A DNA stretch of 64,000 nt, from assembly GCA_003762615.1 (NCBI GenBank), contig RIAZ01000002.1, forward strand, positions 248,001-312,000, read 5' to 3'. The translations under genes and the position numbers were made by a program. Below the pieces are notes generated by a model. The model did not search any database. It saw nothing but the letters and a program-made list of their open reading frames with translations, and was not told the DNA's origin. The stretch's first letter is position 1. Each line of letters begins with the position of its first letter. Below, one piece after another: positions 9,848-18,095 of this stretch. The stretch is from Muribaculaceae bacterium Isolate-037 (Harlan). GTDB lineage: Bacteria; Bacteroidota; Bacteroidia; Bacteroidales; Muribaculaceae.

Positions 9848-10696
9848 TCATATATTACTGAGCAATTTCTTGACCTTATCAACCGCCATATTCGCAATCA
9901 TGGCAATCTGTTCTATCGGTAAACCGGCTTTCATCATATTGACAATCATCTCAACTTTTCCTTCCTCTCGTCCTTCTGCCTTAGCGTAAGAGAGTTGACC
10001 GACTATATCTCGGTAGGCCTTCAGATCTGCATCATAATCCATCTTATCTTCGTCACTCAGATTCGCATAGGAGGCCACCGATGACAACCGGTGGAAAAGT
10101 CTATCCTTTTGTGTGAATGGCATTGTCTCCATAGTACTCATGTTGTTAAATATGTAAAACCACTGATCTATCTTCTCTCTACATTCCTCCGGTTTATTCT
10201 TACCGAATAACGGAAGCTGTATGAATATGTAACGTTGCTTGTCGCTGATCGGCTGGTGTGTCCGGAGGTCACACAACGCGGCATCTATCCTGAACTCATC
10301 CTTAAATTGTTCAAGACAGAAATTCATGAACGAGATGATGTATATCGGCTCAAACTCATACAGCCAGTCCGACCCTACCTCTCCCTGATCAACTATCGCC
10401 TTTGAAGCATAATATACCATTCGGTCAATGTAATAATTCTGGCTGCTGTTCTGCATCTCGACTGTGAAGCGTTTACCGTTTGTTGTCTGATAGTGGATGT
10501 CATAGATCACACCCCTCTCCCTCTTACGTCTCCGACTCTTCTCCTTGTCAAGATACTGAAGGTCGATAATCGTGTCAAATCCCGGCTCATCCTTCAACAG
10601 GTTGTTGAGGAAATCTATAAGGAAGTCCTTCGACTCCTCTCGTCCGAAGATATACTTGAAACCGAAATCGGTCATCGGATTGATATAGGTAGACAT
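9848..10696 (-). CDS. Rpn family recombination-promoting nuclease / PD-(D/E)XK transposase-like protein
   Basis: The product is 282 residues from the ATG at 10696; an in-frame TTG at 10720 would add eight residues. The N-terminus INPMTDFGFKYIFG is the signature opening of this PDDEXK family (Rpn / putative transposase). Nuclease-core residues follow in IYDIHYQTTNGKRFTVEMQ (D, then E-x-Q) at about 80-98. The C-terminus carries the EGREEGKVEMIVNMMKAGLP motif seen in the family. Rpn proteins nick or cut DNA and promote RecA-independent recombination in E. coli; some families also act in phage defence. Two direct copies of a hairpin repeat flank the gene (9091-9276, 10765-10950), suggesting a mobile or duplicating cassette. 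Confidence 0.85.
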   Translation of the reverse strand: MSTYINPMTDFGFKYIFGREESKDFLIDFLNNLLKDEPGFDTIIDLQYLDKEKSRRRKRERGVIYDIHYQTTNGKRFTVEMQNSSQNYYIDRMVYYASKAIVDQGEVGSDWLYEFEPIYIISFMNFCLEQFKDEFRIDAALCDLRTHQPISDKQRYIFIQLPLFGKNKPEECREKIDQWFYIFNNMSTMETMPFTQKDRLFHRLSSVASYANLSDEDKMDYDADLKAYRDIVGQLSYAKAEGREEGKVEMIVNMMKAGLPIEQIAMIANMAVDKVKKLLSNI

Positions 10697-10764
10697 GGCA
10701 TTCTGTTTTGGTTTCCACAAAAATAGACATTAAAATCCATTTGCGCAAACTTTTACCATAGTTT

Positions 10765-10950
10765 TTTAGCACTTAATCACCTTCTCTATTCTCTCTCTTG
10801 TTTCATCCGTTTCACTTGTTTCATCTGTTTCGCTTGTTTCACTTGTTTCAGGTGAAACAGGTGAAACAAGCGAAACAGCTTGAGTTTTCCGGATGTCGGT
10901 TGACTTTTCGATCGTTATAACTGAACCGGGTTGACTACAGCAGTGTAATG
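10765..10950. repeat. hairpin-rich direct repeat, copy 2
   Basis: This is the second copy of the block described at 9091-9276. It lies about 70 bases upstream of the nuclease start codon, and its GTTTC/GAAAC self-complementary tract is at 10798-10876. Being upstream, it could also influence expression of that gene. Confidence 0.75.
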
Positions 10951-11168
10951 TTTTCTTTTTCTCTCTATTTTTTGAAAATCGATAAATTTCTTTTTATTCT
11001 TTCTTTTCTTTGTGATAACATCACCATGACAAAAGCTCATATCCAGCACACCCATGACGTGACGCTCCCTAATACGCTACATTATTGCCATGGCTTGTAT
11101 AAGCCGGTTTGAGCCAATGAACAAATAATTTTGAGCCGAAGGACAAATAGGATTACAAATTTTTGATG

Positions 11169-11176
11169 TAATTTTG
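11169..11176 (+). promoter_or_regulatory. -7 box upstream of DUF3737 gene
   Basis: TAATTTTG matches TAnnTTTG; no clear -33 TTG is visible at the right distance. It implies a ~85-base leader before the ATG at 11268. The 11020-11168 stretch contains nothing else I can name. Confidence 0.5.
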
Positions 11177-11267
11177 CACTCGGAATAAAACAAACAGATT
11201 ATTGAAGTTATCTAATCTTCATTATACCGATCATGAAGCGATATATGCTTCTTTAATAATACCTATC

Positions 11268-12116
11268 ATGGAGATAATCAGAAATAAAGAATTTGGAGGG
11301 GAACGCCCACTTTATTGCAAGCATGGTCTGCGTTTGGAGAATGTGACCATCCACGTCGGCGAATCCAGTATCAAGGAGGGTTCCGATATTGAAGCGGTGA
11401 ATTGCACGTTTGAAGGGAAATATGTGTTTTGGGAAGTGAATAATTTCTCTGTCAAGAATTGTTATTTCGCTGAAAGCGCACGCTCAAGCCTCTGGTATTC
11501 CCGCAATTGCCGCATGATCGACTGCAAAGTGGATGCTCCCAAACTGTTCAGAAGGATGACAGGCATATACGTGGAGAACACTGACTTCCCCAACGGGGAG
11601 CAATTCCTATGGGACTGCAAGGATATCGTGCTCAAAAACGTGAGCATCGACAAGTGTGACTACGTGTTCATGCACTCCGAGAACATCAAGATAGAGAATT
11701 ACCGTCAGGACGGAAACTATGGTTTCCAGTATGCCAAGAACGTGGAGATACACAACGCTGTGATAAATTCTAAGGATGCCTTCTGGGAGGCGGAGAATGT
11801 CACCATCTATGATTCAGAAATCAATGGCGAATATCTCGGCTGGTATGGTAAGAACCTTCGTTTCGTCCGCTGCCATCTCACAGGCGAACAGCTACTCTGC
11901 TACGTCAACGGGCTAATCCTTGAGGACTGTACATTTGGTGAGGATGCAAAACTTCTCTTTGAATACAGCTCCCTGAAAGCCACTGTGAAAGGGCACATCA
12001 CAAGCGTGAAGAATCCAACCTCCGGTGAACTGACAGCTGACTCTATCGGTGAAATTATCATTGACGACAACATTAAATCCCCCGCAAATTGCAAAATTAC
12101 AGTTTTGACGAAATAA
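11268..12116 (+). CDS. DUF3737 family right-handed beta-helix protein
   Basis: The product is 282 residues starting MEIIRNKEFGGERPLY, the usual opening of DUF3737 proteins; an in-frame TTG at 11202 would add 22 unrelated residues, so the ATG is preferred. The rest is a ladder of short imperfect strands (VTIHVGES, IEAVNCTFEG, FSVKNCYF, VTIYDSEING, LRFVRCHL), the pattern of a pectate-lyase-like parallel beta-helix. There is no signal peptide, so it is probably cytoplasmic. The function of the family is not established. It overlaps the aminotransferase gene by 28 bases and heads a three-gene operon with it and a MATE transporter. Confidence 0.85.
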   Translation: MEIIRNKEFGGERPLYCKHGLRLENVTIHVGESSIKEGSDIEAVNCTFEGKYVFWEVNNFSVKNCYFAESARSSLWYSRNCRMIDCKVDAPKLFRRMTGIYVENTDFPNGEQFLWDCKDIVLKNVSIDKCDYVFMHSENIKIENYRQDGNYGFQYAKNVEIHNAVINSKDAFWEAENVTIYDSEINGEYLGWYGKNLRFVRCHLTGEQLLCYVNGLILEDCTFGEDAKLLFEYSSLKATVKGHITSVKNPTSGELTADSIGEIIIDDNIKSPANCKITVLTK

Positions 12117-13258
12117 TTGACCGTCGCAAATCAAATTCTTATAAGTGGGACACCCCAACAGATGAGGAGACGCTCCCCATGTGGGTGGCAGACATGGATT
12201 TCAGGACTGCTCCATGCATAATTGAGTCGCTGAGACGTCGTGTTGAGCACGGCGTTTTCGGCTATACTAAGGTGCCTGCCGATTATTACAAGGCAATAGT
12301 CGACTGGTTTATGCGAAGGCATGACTGGGCAATAAATCCCGAACACATAATCTACACGTCGGGAGTGGTGCCGGCATTGTCTGCCATTATAAAAGGTTTG
12401 ACTCGCCCCGGCGACAAGGTGATCGTACAGACCCCCGCCTACAACTGTTTCTTCTCCTCTATTAGAAACAACGGCTGCCTGCTCGCTGCCAACGAACTGA
12501 CATATCACAGCGACGGGAGATATACCATCGACTTTGAGAATCTGGAACAACTTTCTCATGATGCCTCGCTCATGATACTCTGCAATCCTCATAATCCTGC
12601 CGGAAGGGTGTGGAAACGTGAGGAATTGGCTCGCATAGCCGAGATCTGCCGACGCAACAACGTGATTGTGGTGGCTGACGAGATTCATTGCGAACTGACA
12701 TATCCCGGACATGACTACATCCCCTTTGCCTCCGTGGCTGAGGAAGTGGGGGTAGCGTATGTCGTGACAAACTCGCCAAGTAAGGCATTCAATACTGCCG
12801 GACTACAGATTGCAAATATCATCACTCCGGATGCCGCCATGAGATCAAGGATTGACCGTGCAATCAACGACAATGAGGTGTGCGATGTCAATCCGTTCGG
12901 TGTGGTCGGACTGATTGCCGCATACAACGACGGGGAGATATGGCTTGACGACCTGAAAGCATACCTGCATACCAACTATCTATATGCCCGAAACTTTTTC
13001 AGAGAGAAGCTACCCCGTTTCACGGTATCCCCGCTTGAAGGGACATACCTTCTATGGGTGAACTGTTCGCCTACCGGCTTGGATTCCGATGAGATATGCC
13101 GCAGGCTTGAAGAGGACGGGAAGGTGATGTTGTCGCCGGGTAGCATATACGGCAAAGGTGGAGAACATTTCATACGTATCAATCTCGCTTGTCCGAGGAA
13201 AATCCTTAAGGAGGGTCTTTCGCGGATAGAGAAAGTATTGTCGCAGCTTGTGCCATGA
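12089..13258 (+). CDS. MalY/PatB-type PLP-dependent C-S lyase
   Basis: The product has 389 residues and is an aminotransferase class I/II fold protein of the PatB/MalY branch: the opening YSFDEIIDRRKSNSYKWD with MWVADMDF is diagnostic, and the PLP lysine lies in SPSKAFNTAGLQ. Such enzymes cleave cystathionine or other cysteine S-conjugates to pyruvate, ammonia and a thiol. The start is a TTG inside the end of the upstream gene; homology of the first residues to the family supports it, and there is no ATG nearby. The stop overlaps the next ATG by four bases (ATGA), indicating coupling with the MATE gene. Confidence 0.88.
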   Translation: MQNYSFDEIIDRRKSNSYKWDTPTDEETLPMWVADMDFRTAPCIIESLRRRVEHGVFGYTKVPADYYKAIVDWFMRRHDWAINPEHIIYTSGVVPALSAIIKGLTRPGDKVIVQTPAYNCFFSSIRNNGCLLAANELTYHSDGRYTIDFENLEQLSHDASLMILCNPHNPAGRVWKREELARIAEICRRNNVIVVADEIHCELTYPGHDYIPFASVAEEVGVAYVVTNSPSKAFNTAGLQIANIITPDAAMRSRIDRAINDNEVCDVNPFGVVGLIAAYNDGEIWLDDLKAYLHTNYLYARNFFREKLPRFTVSPLEGTYLLWVNCSPTGLDSDEICRRLEEDGKVMLSPGSIYGKGGEHFIRINLACPRKILKEGLSRIEKVLSQLVP

Positions 13259-14691
13259 AAGTGAATGACACCCGCGACGGTCTTCTCGCAATGATACGCG
13301 ACGGGAAACCGATGAGCCTGCGGCAACAGCTGCGACTCACAGCCGTATTAAGTTTCCCGGCTATCGTGGCGCAGTTATCCACTATCGTAATGCAATATAT
13401 CGATGCAGCCATGGTGGGTTCGCTCGGTGCCGAATCATCCGCATCAATCGGACTTATGGCATCCTCCACTTGGCTATTCTGGGGACTCTGCTCTGCCGCC
13501 GCCACCGGATTCTCCGTGCAGGTTGCAAACAGAATCGGCGCAAACGACAAGAAGAGTGCCCAGGCTGTCTTGAAACAATCAATAGTTCCGTCGCTAATAT
13601 TCAGCATCATACTATGCCTGATCGGAATAGCCATCTGCAATCATCTACCCCTCTGGCTGGGGGCGGAAGAGGAGATTGCCCGACCTGCCTCGGTATATTT
13701 CATGATATTTGTGGCGTCACTCCCGATGCTACAGATAAGTTTTCTTGCCGGGGCCATGCTGAGATGTTCGGGCAACACCCTTTTTCCCGGCATTGTCAAC
13801 GTGGTGATGTGCGTGCTTGACGTCATATTCAACGCGTTTCTGATTTTCCCCACGCGAGAAATCTTCATCGGCGGCAGCAGCGTGACCCTCCCCGGTGCTG
13901 GGCTGGGGGTGGCAGGTGCCGCCCTCGGTACGGCACTTGCGGAAGTCGTGGCTGGCACGGTGATGATGGTGTATCTCTGGAGATGCAATAAGGAGCTGAA
14001 CCTGAAGGGATGCACTGCAAGTTTCCGCACCTCAAAGGAGTGTCTTAAACGTGCATTCAAGATCAGCACTCCCCTATGTGGCGAGCATTTTCTACTCTGT
14101 GGCGCACAGGTGCTTATCACTGCGATTGTCGCGCCTTTGGGCACTGTGGCTATCGCGGCAAACGCTTTCGCCGTGACTGCCGAAAGTTTCTGCTATATGC
14201 CCGGATATGGCATTTGTGAGGCTGCCACCACTCTTGTGGGTCAGAGTCTGGGTGCCGCCAGGAAGAAGCTTGCCGTGAGTTTTGCAAGGATTACGGTCAC
14301 ATCCGGTATTGTCGTGATGACTGTGATGGGCATTGTGATGTATTTTGCCGCACCTCTGATGATGGGGGTGATAACTCCTGTGAAAGAGATCTGCGATGCC
14401 GGCGTGGAAGTGCTGCGCATTGAGGCGTATGCCGAACCGATGTTTGCCGCCTCCATCGTGGCATACGGTGTATTCATCGGTGCCGGCGACACCCTTATAC
14501 CAGCCTGCATGAACCTCGGCAGTATATGGGTGGTGCGTATCAGTCTCGCCGCATTTCTTGCCCCCACAATGGGATTGCGTGGCGTGTGGATAGCAATGGC
14601 GATCGAGCTTTGCTTCCGTGGCATAATCTTCCTCTGGCGTCTTCGCACCGACTCATGGATGCACGTCAATAAAGACGTATTCGGTAAGTAA
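13255..14691 (+). CDS. MATE family multidrug efflux transporter
   Basis: The product has 478 residues and about 12 hydrophobic segments arranged as two similar halves. The N-terminus LSFPAIVAQLSTIVMQYIDAAMVGSLG and AGAMLRCSGNT in the first half are typical of MATE proteins. It is an inner-membrane antiporter expelling cations or drugs with H+ or Na+. It overlaps the PatB-like gene by four bases, so it may export a product or substrate of that pathway, which is a guess. No terminator is evident in the 87 bases to the next gene. Confidence 0.9.
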   Translation: MKVNDTRDGLLAMIRDGKPMSLRQQLRLTAVLSFPAIVAQLSTIVMQYIDAAMVGSLGAESSASIGLMASSTWLFWGLCSAAATGFSVQVANRIGANDKKSAQAVLKQSIVPSLIFSIILCLIGIAICNHLPLWLGAEEEIARPASVYFMIFVASLPMLQISFLAGAMLRCSGNTLFPGIVNVVMCVLDVIFNAFLIFPTREIFIGGSSVTLPGAGLGVAGAALGTALAEVVAGTVMMVYLWRCNKELNLKGCTASFRTSKECLKRAFKISTPLCGEHFLLCGAQVLITAIVAPLGTVAIAANAFAVTAESFCYMPGYGICEAATTLVGQSLGAARKKLAVSFARITVTSGIVVMTVMGIVMYFAAPLMMGVITPVKEICDAGVEVLRIEAYAEPMFAASIVAYGVFIGAGDTLIPACMNLGSIWVVRISLAAFLAPTMGLRGVWIAMAIELCFRGIIFLWRLRTDSWMHVNKDVFGK

Positions 14692-14747
14692 TCTGACCAT
14701 CAGAAATTTTTCTCACACAATTACGCTTATATGTGAAACAAATTTAT

Positions 14748-14755
14748 TATATTTG
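14748..14755 (+). promoter_or_regulatory. -7 box of the HigBA-like operon
   Basis: TATATTTG is an exact TAnnTTTG match 24 bases before the ATG at 14779. The -33 element is not obvious. Confidence 0.5.
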
Positions 14756-14778
14756 CCGTTGAAAAATAAAGACCTTTT

Positions 14779-15249
14779 ATGAACGAAGCTGAACTCATAC
14801 TATTCGACCAGTCGGAAAATTGCACCGTCTATTCCATCCGCTTCCTTACTGACGAAGACAGTGAGGTTGAAAAATTCTATGCAAAATTCAAAGAGTCATC
14901 AAAATACAACGAAGACTTTGAGCGTATAATTAATGTCTTGATGGGGATGCTTGACAACGGTGCTCTTGAACGCTTTTTCAGATATGAAGGCAAAATGAGC
15001 GATAGAGTTGTCGCCCTTCCTGTCCTTAAATCAAAATTACGTTTGTATTGTCTTCGACTGTCTGACAAGATTATCGTTGTTGGCAACGGAGGAGTCAAAG
15101 ACACTCGTACATATGAGGAAAGTGATGAATTAAGGGGTTACGTTCTCTCACTCCAGCAGTTAGACAAGTTGCTGAGAGAAGGAGTACATGACGGCACAAT
15201 CGCAATCACAGAGAATAAGATAGAAACTGATAAAACTTTTGAATTATGA
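14779..15249 (+). CDS. probable HigB-like toxin (phage Gp49/RelE superfamily)
   Basis: The product has 156 residues. The core ALERFFRYEGKMSDRVVALPVLKSKLRLYCLRLSDKI resembles the strand-turn region of Gp49/HigB RelE-fold toxins, where a small compact mRNA interferase contains RLYC-like strands; the N-terminal ~70 residues are extra. The strongest evidence is context: the gene overlaps by four bases with a small XRE-type DNA-binding protein, toxin first, which is the HigBA order. If the call is right it cleaves ribosome-bound mRNA unless neutralised by the partner. Catalytic residues cannot be assigned with confidence. Confidence 0.65.
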   Translation: MNEAELILFDQSENCTVYSIRFLTDEDSEVEKFYAKFKESSKYNEDFERIINVLMGMLDNGALERFFRYEGKMSDRVVALPVLKSKLRLYCLRLSDKIIVVGNGGVKDTRTYEESDELRGYVLSLQQLDKLLREGVHDGTIAITENKIETDKTFEL

Positions 15250-15515
15250 GAACCACCAAAATATCACTCAGAGAAATGGCGGCTGCATGCCGACCGGAAA
15301 TCAAGGAAGAGGTGCGTCTCACCATGGGAGTTTCCAATCGTCTTGATGATTTGATGCATGAGAAAGGCATCTCAAAGATAGAACTGGCAAAGGCTCTTGA
15401 CAAGCGACCCAGCGAAGTGACTCGGTGGCTCAGTGGTCAGCACAACTTCACGTTGCGCACAATCGCCCTCCTCTCAGCCTATTTCGGAACATCGCTTATT
15501 GACATAGCACGATAA
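15246..15515 (+). CDS. XRE family antitoxin (HigA-like)
   Basis: The product has 89 residues. A helix-turn-helix at about residues 40-65 (ISKIELAKALDKRPSEVTRWLSG) is a clear XRE/Cro-type domain, followed by a short tail. It starts inside the stop of the preceding gene. Antitoxins of this kind bind the toxin and repress their own promoter, here probably near 14748. A strong hairpin at 15569-15615 follows as a likely terminator. Confidence 0.8.
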   Translation: MRTTKISLREMAAACRPEIKEEVRLTMGVSNRLDDLMHEKGISKIELAKALDKRPSEVTRWLSGQHNFTLRTIALLSAYFGTSLIDIAR

Positions 15516-15568
15516 ACTATAATTCCGATAAGAGGTTATCATTGATGTGAAAGATTGGCGACATGACG

Positions 15569-15615
15569 TTAAAATTGAATATGGTTAATTATTAGTCAAC
15601 CATATTCAATTTTAA
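15569..15615. terminator. perfect 18-bp hairpin after the HigBA-like pair
   Basis: TTAAAATTGAATATGGTT at 15569-15586 and its exact complement at 15598-15615 enclose an 11-base loop. The arm ends are A/T runs, so it could terminate in either direction. Confidence 0.6.
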
Positions 15616-15649
15616 ATTTACTAATTTATAGAGGATTAGGCGCATTCAA

Positions 15650-15719
15650 TTTCTCCACTAACTTGGTGGAGAAATTTATCGGAGTATCTGTCATATACTC
15701 CAACGATCCGTTGGAGTAT
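15650..15719. repeat. two further perfect hairpins
   Basis: TTTCTCCAC (15650-15658) pairs with GTGGAGAAA (15666-15674); ATACTCCAAC (15695-15704) pairs with GTTGGAGTAT (15710-15719). Their sequences are unrelated to the neighbouring hairpins on either side. Confidence 0.55.
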
Positions 15720-15738
15720 TAATAACTACAAAATAAAA

Positions 15739-15787
15739 TTAATAACGCGAGTTCGGGACATTCCTTATCCCAAACTCGCGTTATTAA
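15739..15787. terminator. bidirectional hairpin between convergent genes
   Basis: TTAATAACGCGAGTT (15739-15753) pairs with its exact complement at 15773-15787, with an inner GGGA/TCCC extension. It sits 14 bases beyond the stop of the minus-strand gene 15802-16350 and suits a terminator for it. Confidence 0.65.
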
Positions 15788-15801
15788 TAAACCATAAACC
15801 A

Positions 15802-16350
15802 TTAGCCTATCGGCGTCATGTGGTAGCCGAGACGTTTCAGTTCAACTGCCACACCGAAATAGTAGAGCTGGTGGAGCGAACGTACATACGCATTGAATGC
15901 CTCCGGAGTGGCGGGTTCGAAATTCTCTTTTATCAACGCTTTATGCACGAGTGTGGCTGTATCCGCTACAAGTTTCGACACCTTCTCCTCTTCCTCCGGA
16001 TTCAGTTTCAATATGTCGCGGCAGATATACTCATCCATATTGTCATAACCGCTACCTTTGGCAAGGACTGACGCATAGAGGTCTTCAAACTTCGAATACA
16101 TCTCCCAATCCTCATCCCAGAATTTTGCAACCGCCATACCTATGAACATCATCCATCCGAGTGATACCGTAGGGTAATCTGCAAACTCCCTGACCCCGTC
16201 GGGAAGATACGACATGCATATCTTCTCCCATTTCTCCTCCATATCATGAGTCTCAGGAAGGACATTGTCAACTCCATCTTTCTGAAGCAGATAGACTGCT
16301 ACAAGATCATGCAGCTGATTTTCAAACTTATCAAGATAATTAGTATCCAT
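15802..16350 (-). CDS. conserved Bacteroidales hypothetical protein
   Basis: The product has 182 residues and is soluble and mostly helical, with an acidic, tryptophan-rich middle (PTVSLGWMMFIGMAVAKFWDED) and no signal peptide. I recognise it as a type of protein common in Bacteroidales genomes but cannot attach a function or domain name. It stands alone between a near-perfect promoter (16430-16460) and a strong terminator (15739-15787), so it is a single-gene transcription unit with a leader of about 70 bases. Codon use looks like the neighbouring core genes. Confidence 0.8.
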   Translation of the reverse strand: MDTNYLDKFENQLHDLVAVYLLQKDGVDNVLPETHDMEEKWEKICMSYLPDGVREFADYPTVSLGWMMFIGMAVAKFWDEDWEMYSKFEDLYASVLAKGSGYDNMDEYICRDILKLNPEEEEKVSKLVADTATLVHKALIKENFEPATPEAFNAYVRSLHQLYYFGVAVELKRLGYHMTPIG

Positions 16351-16429
16351 ATATCTATAATTTTAATGAGTAATCATATCAAAGGGTATTGAGGCAATCC
16401 AATGTTTAGGCAACTTCAATACTCCAATG

Positions 16430-16460
16430 CAAAAATAAACCATTTATACGTATAAACAAA
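16430..16460 (-). promoter_or_regulatory. consensus promoter for the 182-residue protein
   Basis: On the minus strand, -33 TTTG (16457-16460), a 19-base spacer and -7 TATTTTTG (16430-16437) match the Bacteroidetes consensus exactly. The start of transcription is expected near 16423. Confidence 0.75.
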
Positions 16461-16494
16461 GTTTTGCATGGAGAGTTGAAGGATGAGAGGGAGA

Positions 16495-16557
16495 GTTTAT
16501 GGGTTATAGTTGATAGTTGATAGTTTATGGTTGAGGGGTTATGGTTGAGAGTTGGGG
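16495..16557. repeat. tandem seven-base GGTTGAT/GGTTTAT-like units
   Basis: Degenerate seven-base units of the form TTGATAG / TTTATGG / TTGAGGG run through this stretch. Similar units recur at 18026-18092. It is non-coding. Confidence 0.5.
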
Positions 16558-16584
16558 ATTAAAAGTAATTTTTTTAATTGAATC

Positions 16585-16614
16585 TTGAGATTACACACAA
16601 TTTTACTAATTTTG
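16585..16614 (+). promoter_or_regulatory. promoter upstream of the NUDIX gene
   Basis: -33 TTG (16585-16587), 19 bases, -7 TAATTTTG (16607-16614). It would give a ~255-base leader before the ATG at 16876. The leader contains a hairpin TCTGACC/GGTCAGA near 16627-16652 and the inverted repeat at 16689-16852. Confidence 0.6.
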
Positions 16615-16688
16615 CATAGAAGTAGTCTGACCATCGCAATGACGGTCAGATTACTTCATTATAATTCAGCTCAATTATAATTCAACTG

Positions 16689-16852
16689 AAGTTTCGCAAG
16701 CTGCACTTCAGTGGTTTAAAGTTTATAGTTTAAAGTTTAAGATTCACGAAAATCCACGAATCTTTTCATTATACAAAATTTAATGATCATAAACCATAAA
16801 CATTAAACCTTAAACCATTTAAGTGAAGCAAGTTGGAAAACTTGCGAAACTT
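16689..16852. repeat. long imperfect inverted repeat in the NUDIX leader
   Basis: AAGTTTCGCAAG (16689-16700) recurs as its exact complement at 16841-16852. The flanking bases, including TTTAAAGTTTATAGTTT versus the complement of AAACCATAAACATTAAACC, extend the match imperfectly to arms of about 60 bases. The whole leader could fold into one long stem. Confidence 0.5.
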
Positions 16853-16875
16853 AAATAATTCAACTTACTTGCTAT

Positions 16876-17430
16876 ATGTCAGAAATAAAGAAATGGGACA
16901 TCATTAAGTCGGAATATCTCATCCGACGACCATGGCTTACTGCAAGACGCGATTGTGTGAGATTGCCCGACGGCAGAATAAACGATGAGTTTTATGTGCT
17001 TGAATATCCGGATTGGGTCAACGTGATTGCCGTCACCACCGACGGCGATTTCGTAATGGTGGAGCAATACCGCCACGGACTCGGCGAGATACAGACGGAA
17101 CTCTGCGCCGGAGTCGTCGAGGCGGGCGAACATCATCTCGATGCCGCAAAACGCGAATTGATGGAGGAGAGCGGTTTCGGTGGCGGCGAATGGAAGCTGC
17201 TGACAGTGTTGTCGGGCAACCCTTCCACCACAAACAATCTCACTTACTGCTATGTGGCTGAAGGCGTGTCGAGAATATCCACCCAGCATCTTGACTCCAC
17301 GGAAGATGTAGCCGTCAGGATCATGACCCGTAAAGAGGTGGAGGATATGCTGCGGAAGGATCTGCTGAAACAATCGCTAATGGTAGCGCCGCTGATGAAA
17401 TATCTCTATATGCCCGACCTTAGTGAATGA
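16876..17430 (+). CDS. NUDIX hydrolase, ADP-ribose pyrophosphatase-like
   Basis: The product has 184 residues. A complete Nudix box lies at about 78-100: G-x5-E-x7-REL-x-EE-x-GF, read from GVVEAGEHHLDAAKRELM and ESGFGG. The preceding VNVIAVTTDGDFVMVEQYRHG strands and the length fit the ADP-ribose/NDP-sugar pyrophosphatase group (NudF-like). It would hydrolyse a nucleoside diphosphate linked to a sugar in a Mg-dependent way. The carbonic anhydrase gene follows 52 bases downstream and is possibly co-transcribed. Confidence 0.88.
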   Translation: MSEIKKWDIIKSEYLIRRPWLTARRDCVRLPDGRINDEFYVLEYPDWVNVIAVTTDGDFVMVEQYRHGLGEIQTELCAGVVEAGEHHLDAAKRELMEESGFGGGEWKLLTVLSGNPSTTNNLTYCYVAEGVSRISTQHLDSTEDVAVRIMTRKEVEDMLRKDLLKQSLMVAPLMKYLYMPDLSE

Positions 17431-17482
17431 AACAGCAACTGAAGTATCACAACCTTACCATACAATAAATTTACCATAAATT

Positions 17483-18025
17483 ATGATAAACGATATCCTC
17501 GCCCATAACCGCGAATTTATAGAAAACAAAGGTTATGAAAAATTCCTCACCGACAAATATCCGAATAAGAAGATAGCGATTGTCACTTGCATGGATACCC
17601 GCCTGGTGGAACTTCTACCCGCCGCCCTCGGCTTTAAGAATGGCGACGTCAAGATCATCAAGAATGCCGGAGGCACAATCACAAATCCCTTCGACAGCAC
17701 AATGAGAAGTCTTCTGGTGGCAGTCTACGAACTCGGTGTCACTGAAATAATGATCATCGGGCACACATCATGCGGTGTGCAAGGCATGGACAGCCGTGAG
17801 ATGCTACACATCATGAAGGAACGCGGTATTCCGGAAAGCAACATCAACTTGATGAAGCATTGCGGCATTGACCTCGATAACTGGCTCCATGGGTTTGACA
17901 GCACGGAGGATGCCATCAAGGAGACTGTAGACCTCGTAAGGAACCACCCTCTAATGGCAAAGGACATTGTGGTGAAAGGCTACATAATGGACTCCACCAC
18001 CGGCGCACTGACACCATTATCTTGA
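17483..18025 (+). CDS. beta-class carbonic anhydrase
   Basis: The product has 180 residues. Zinc and active-site motifs are present: TCMDTR (Cys, Asp-Arg dyad) at about 36-41 and GHTSCG (His, Cys) at about 92-97, the two halves of the beta-carbonic anhydrase site. It interconverts CO2 and bicarbonate in the cytoplasm. The short length and NAGGTITNPFDSTMRSLL segment place it with small clade-D-like beta-CAs. No signal peptide is seen. It is followed by the repeat at 18026-18092 and convergent lytR. Confidence 0.9.
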   Translation: MINDILAHNREFIENKGYEKFLTDKYPNKKIAIVTCMDTRLVELLPAALGFKNGDVKIIKNAGGTITNPFDSTMRSLLVAVYELGVTEIMIIGHTSCGVQGMDSREMLHIMKERGIPESNINLMKHCGIDLDNWLHGFDSTEDAIKETVDLVRNHPLMAKDIVVKGYIMDSTTGALTPLS

Positions 18026-18092
18026 ATTGTTGATGGTTGATAGTTAATGGTTGATGGTTGATAGTTGATGATAAACCATAAACCATAAATCA
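18026..18092. repeat. seven-base TTGATGG/TTGATAG tandem units with complementary tail
   Basis: About six units of TTGATRG are followed by ATAAACCATAAACCATAAA, partly their complement. It lies between convergent genes and may act as a terminator. Confidence 0.55.
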
Positions 18093-18095
18093 ATA

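Noticed and set aside
9694..9897. 67-residue minus-strand frame overlapping the end of the nuclease gene
   Set aside because: Mostly in the intergenic TTGATATCAAG repeats; no ribosome site or recognisable fold.
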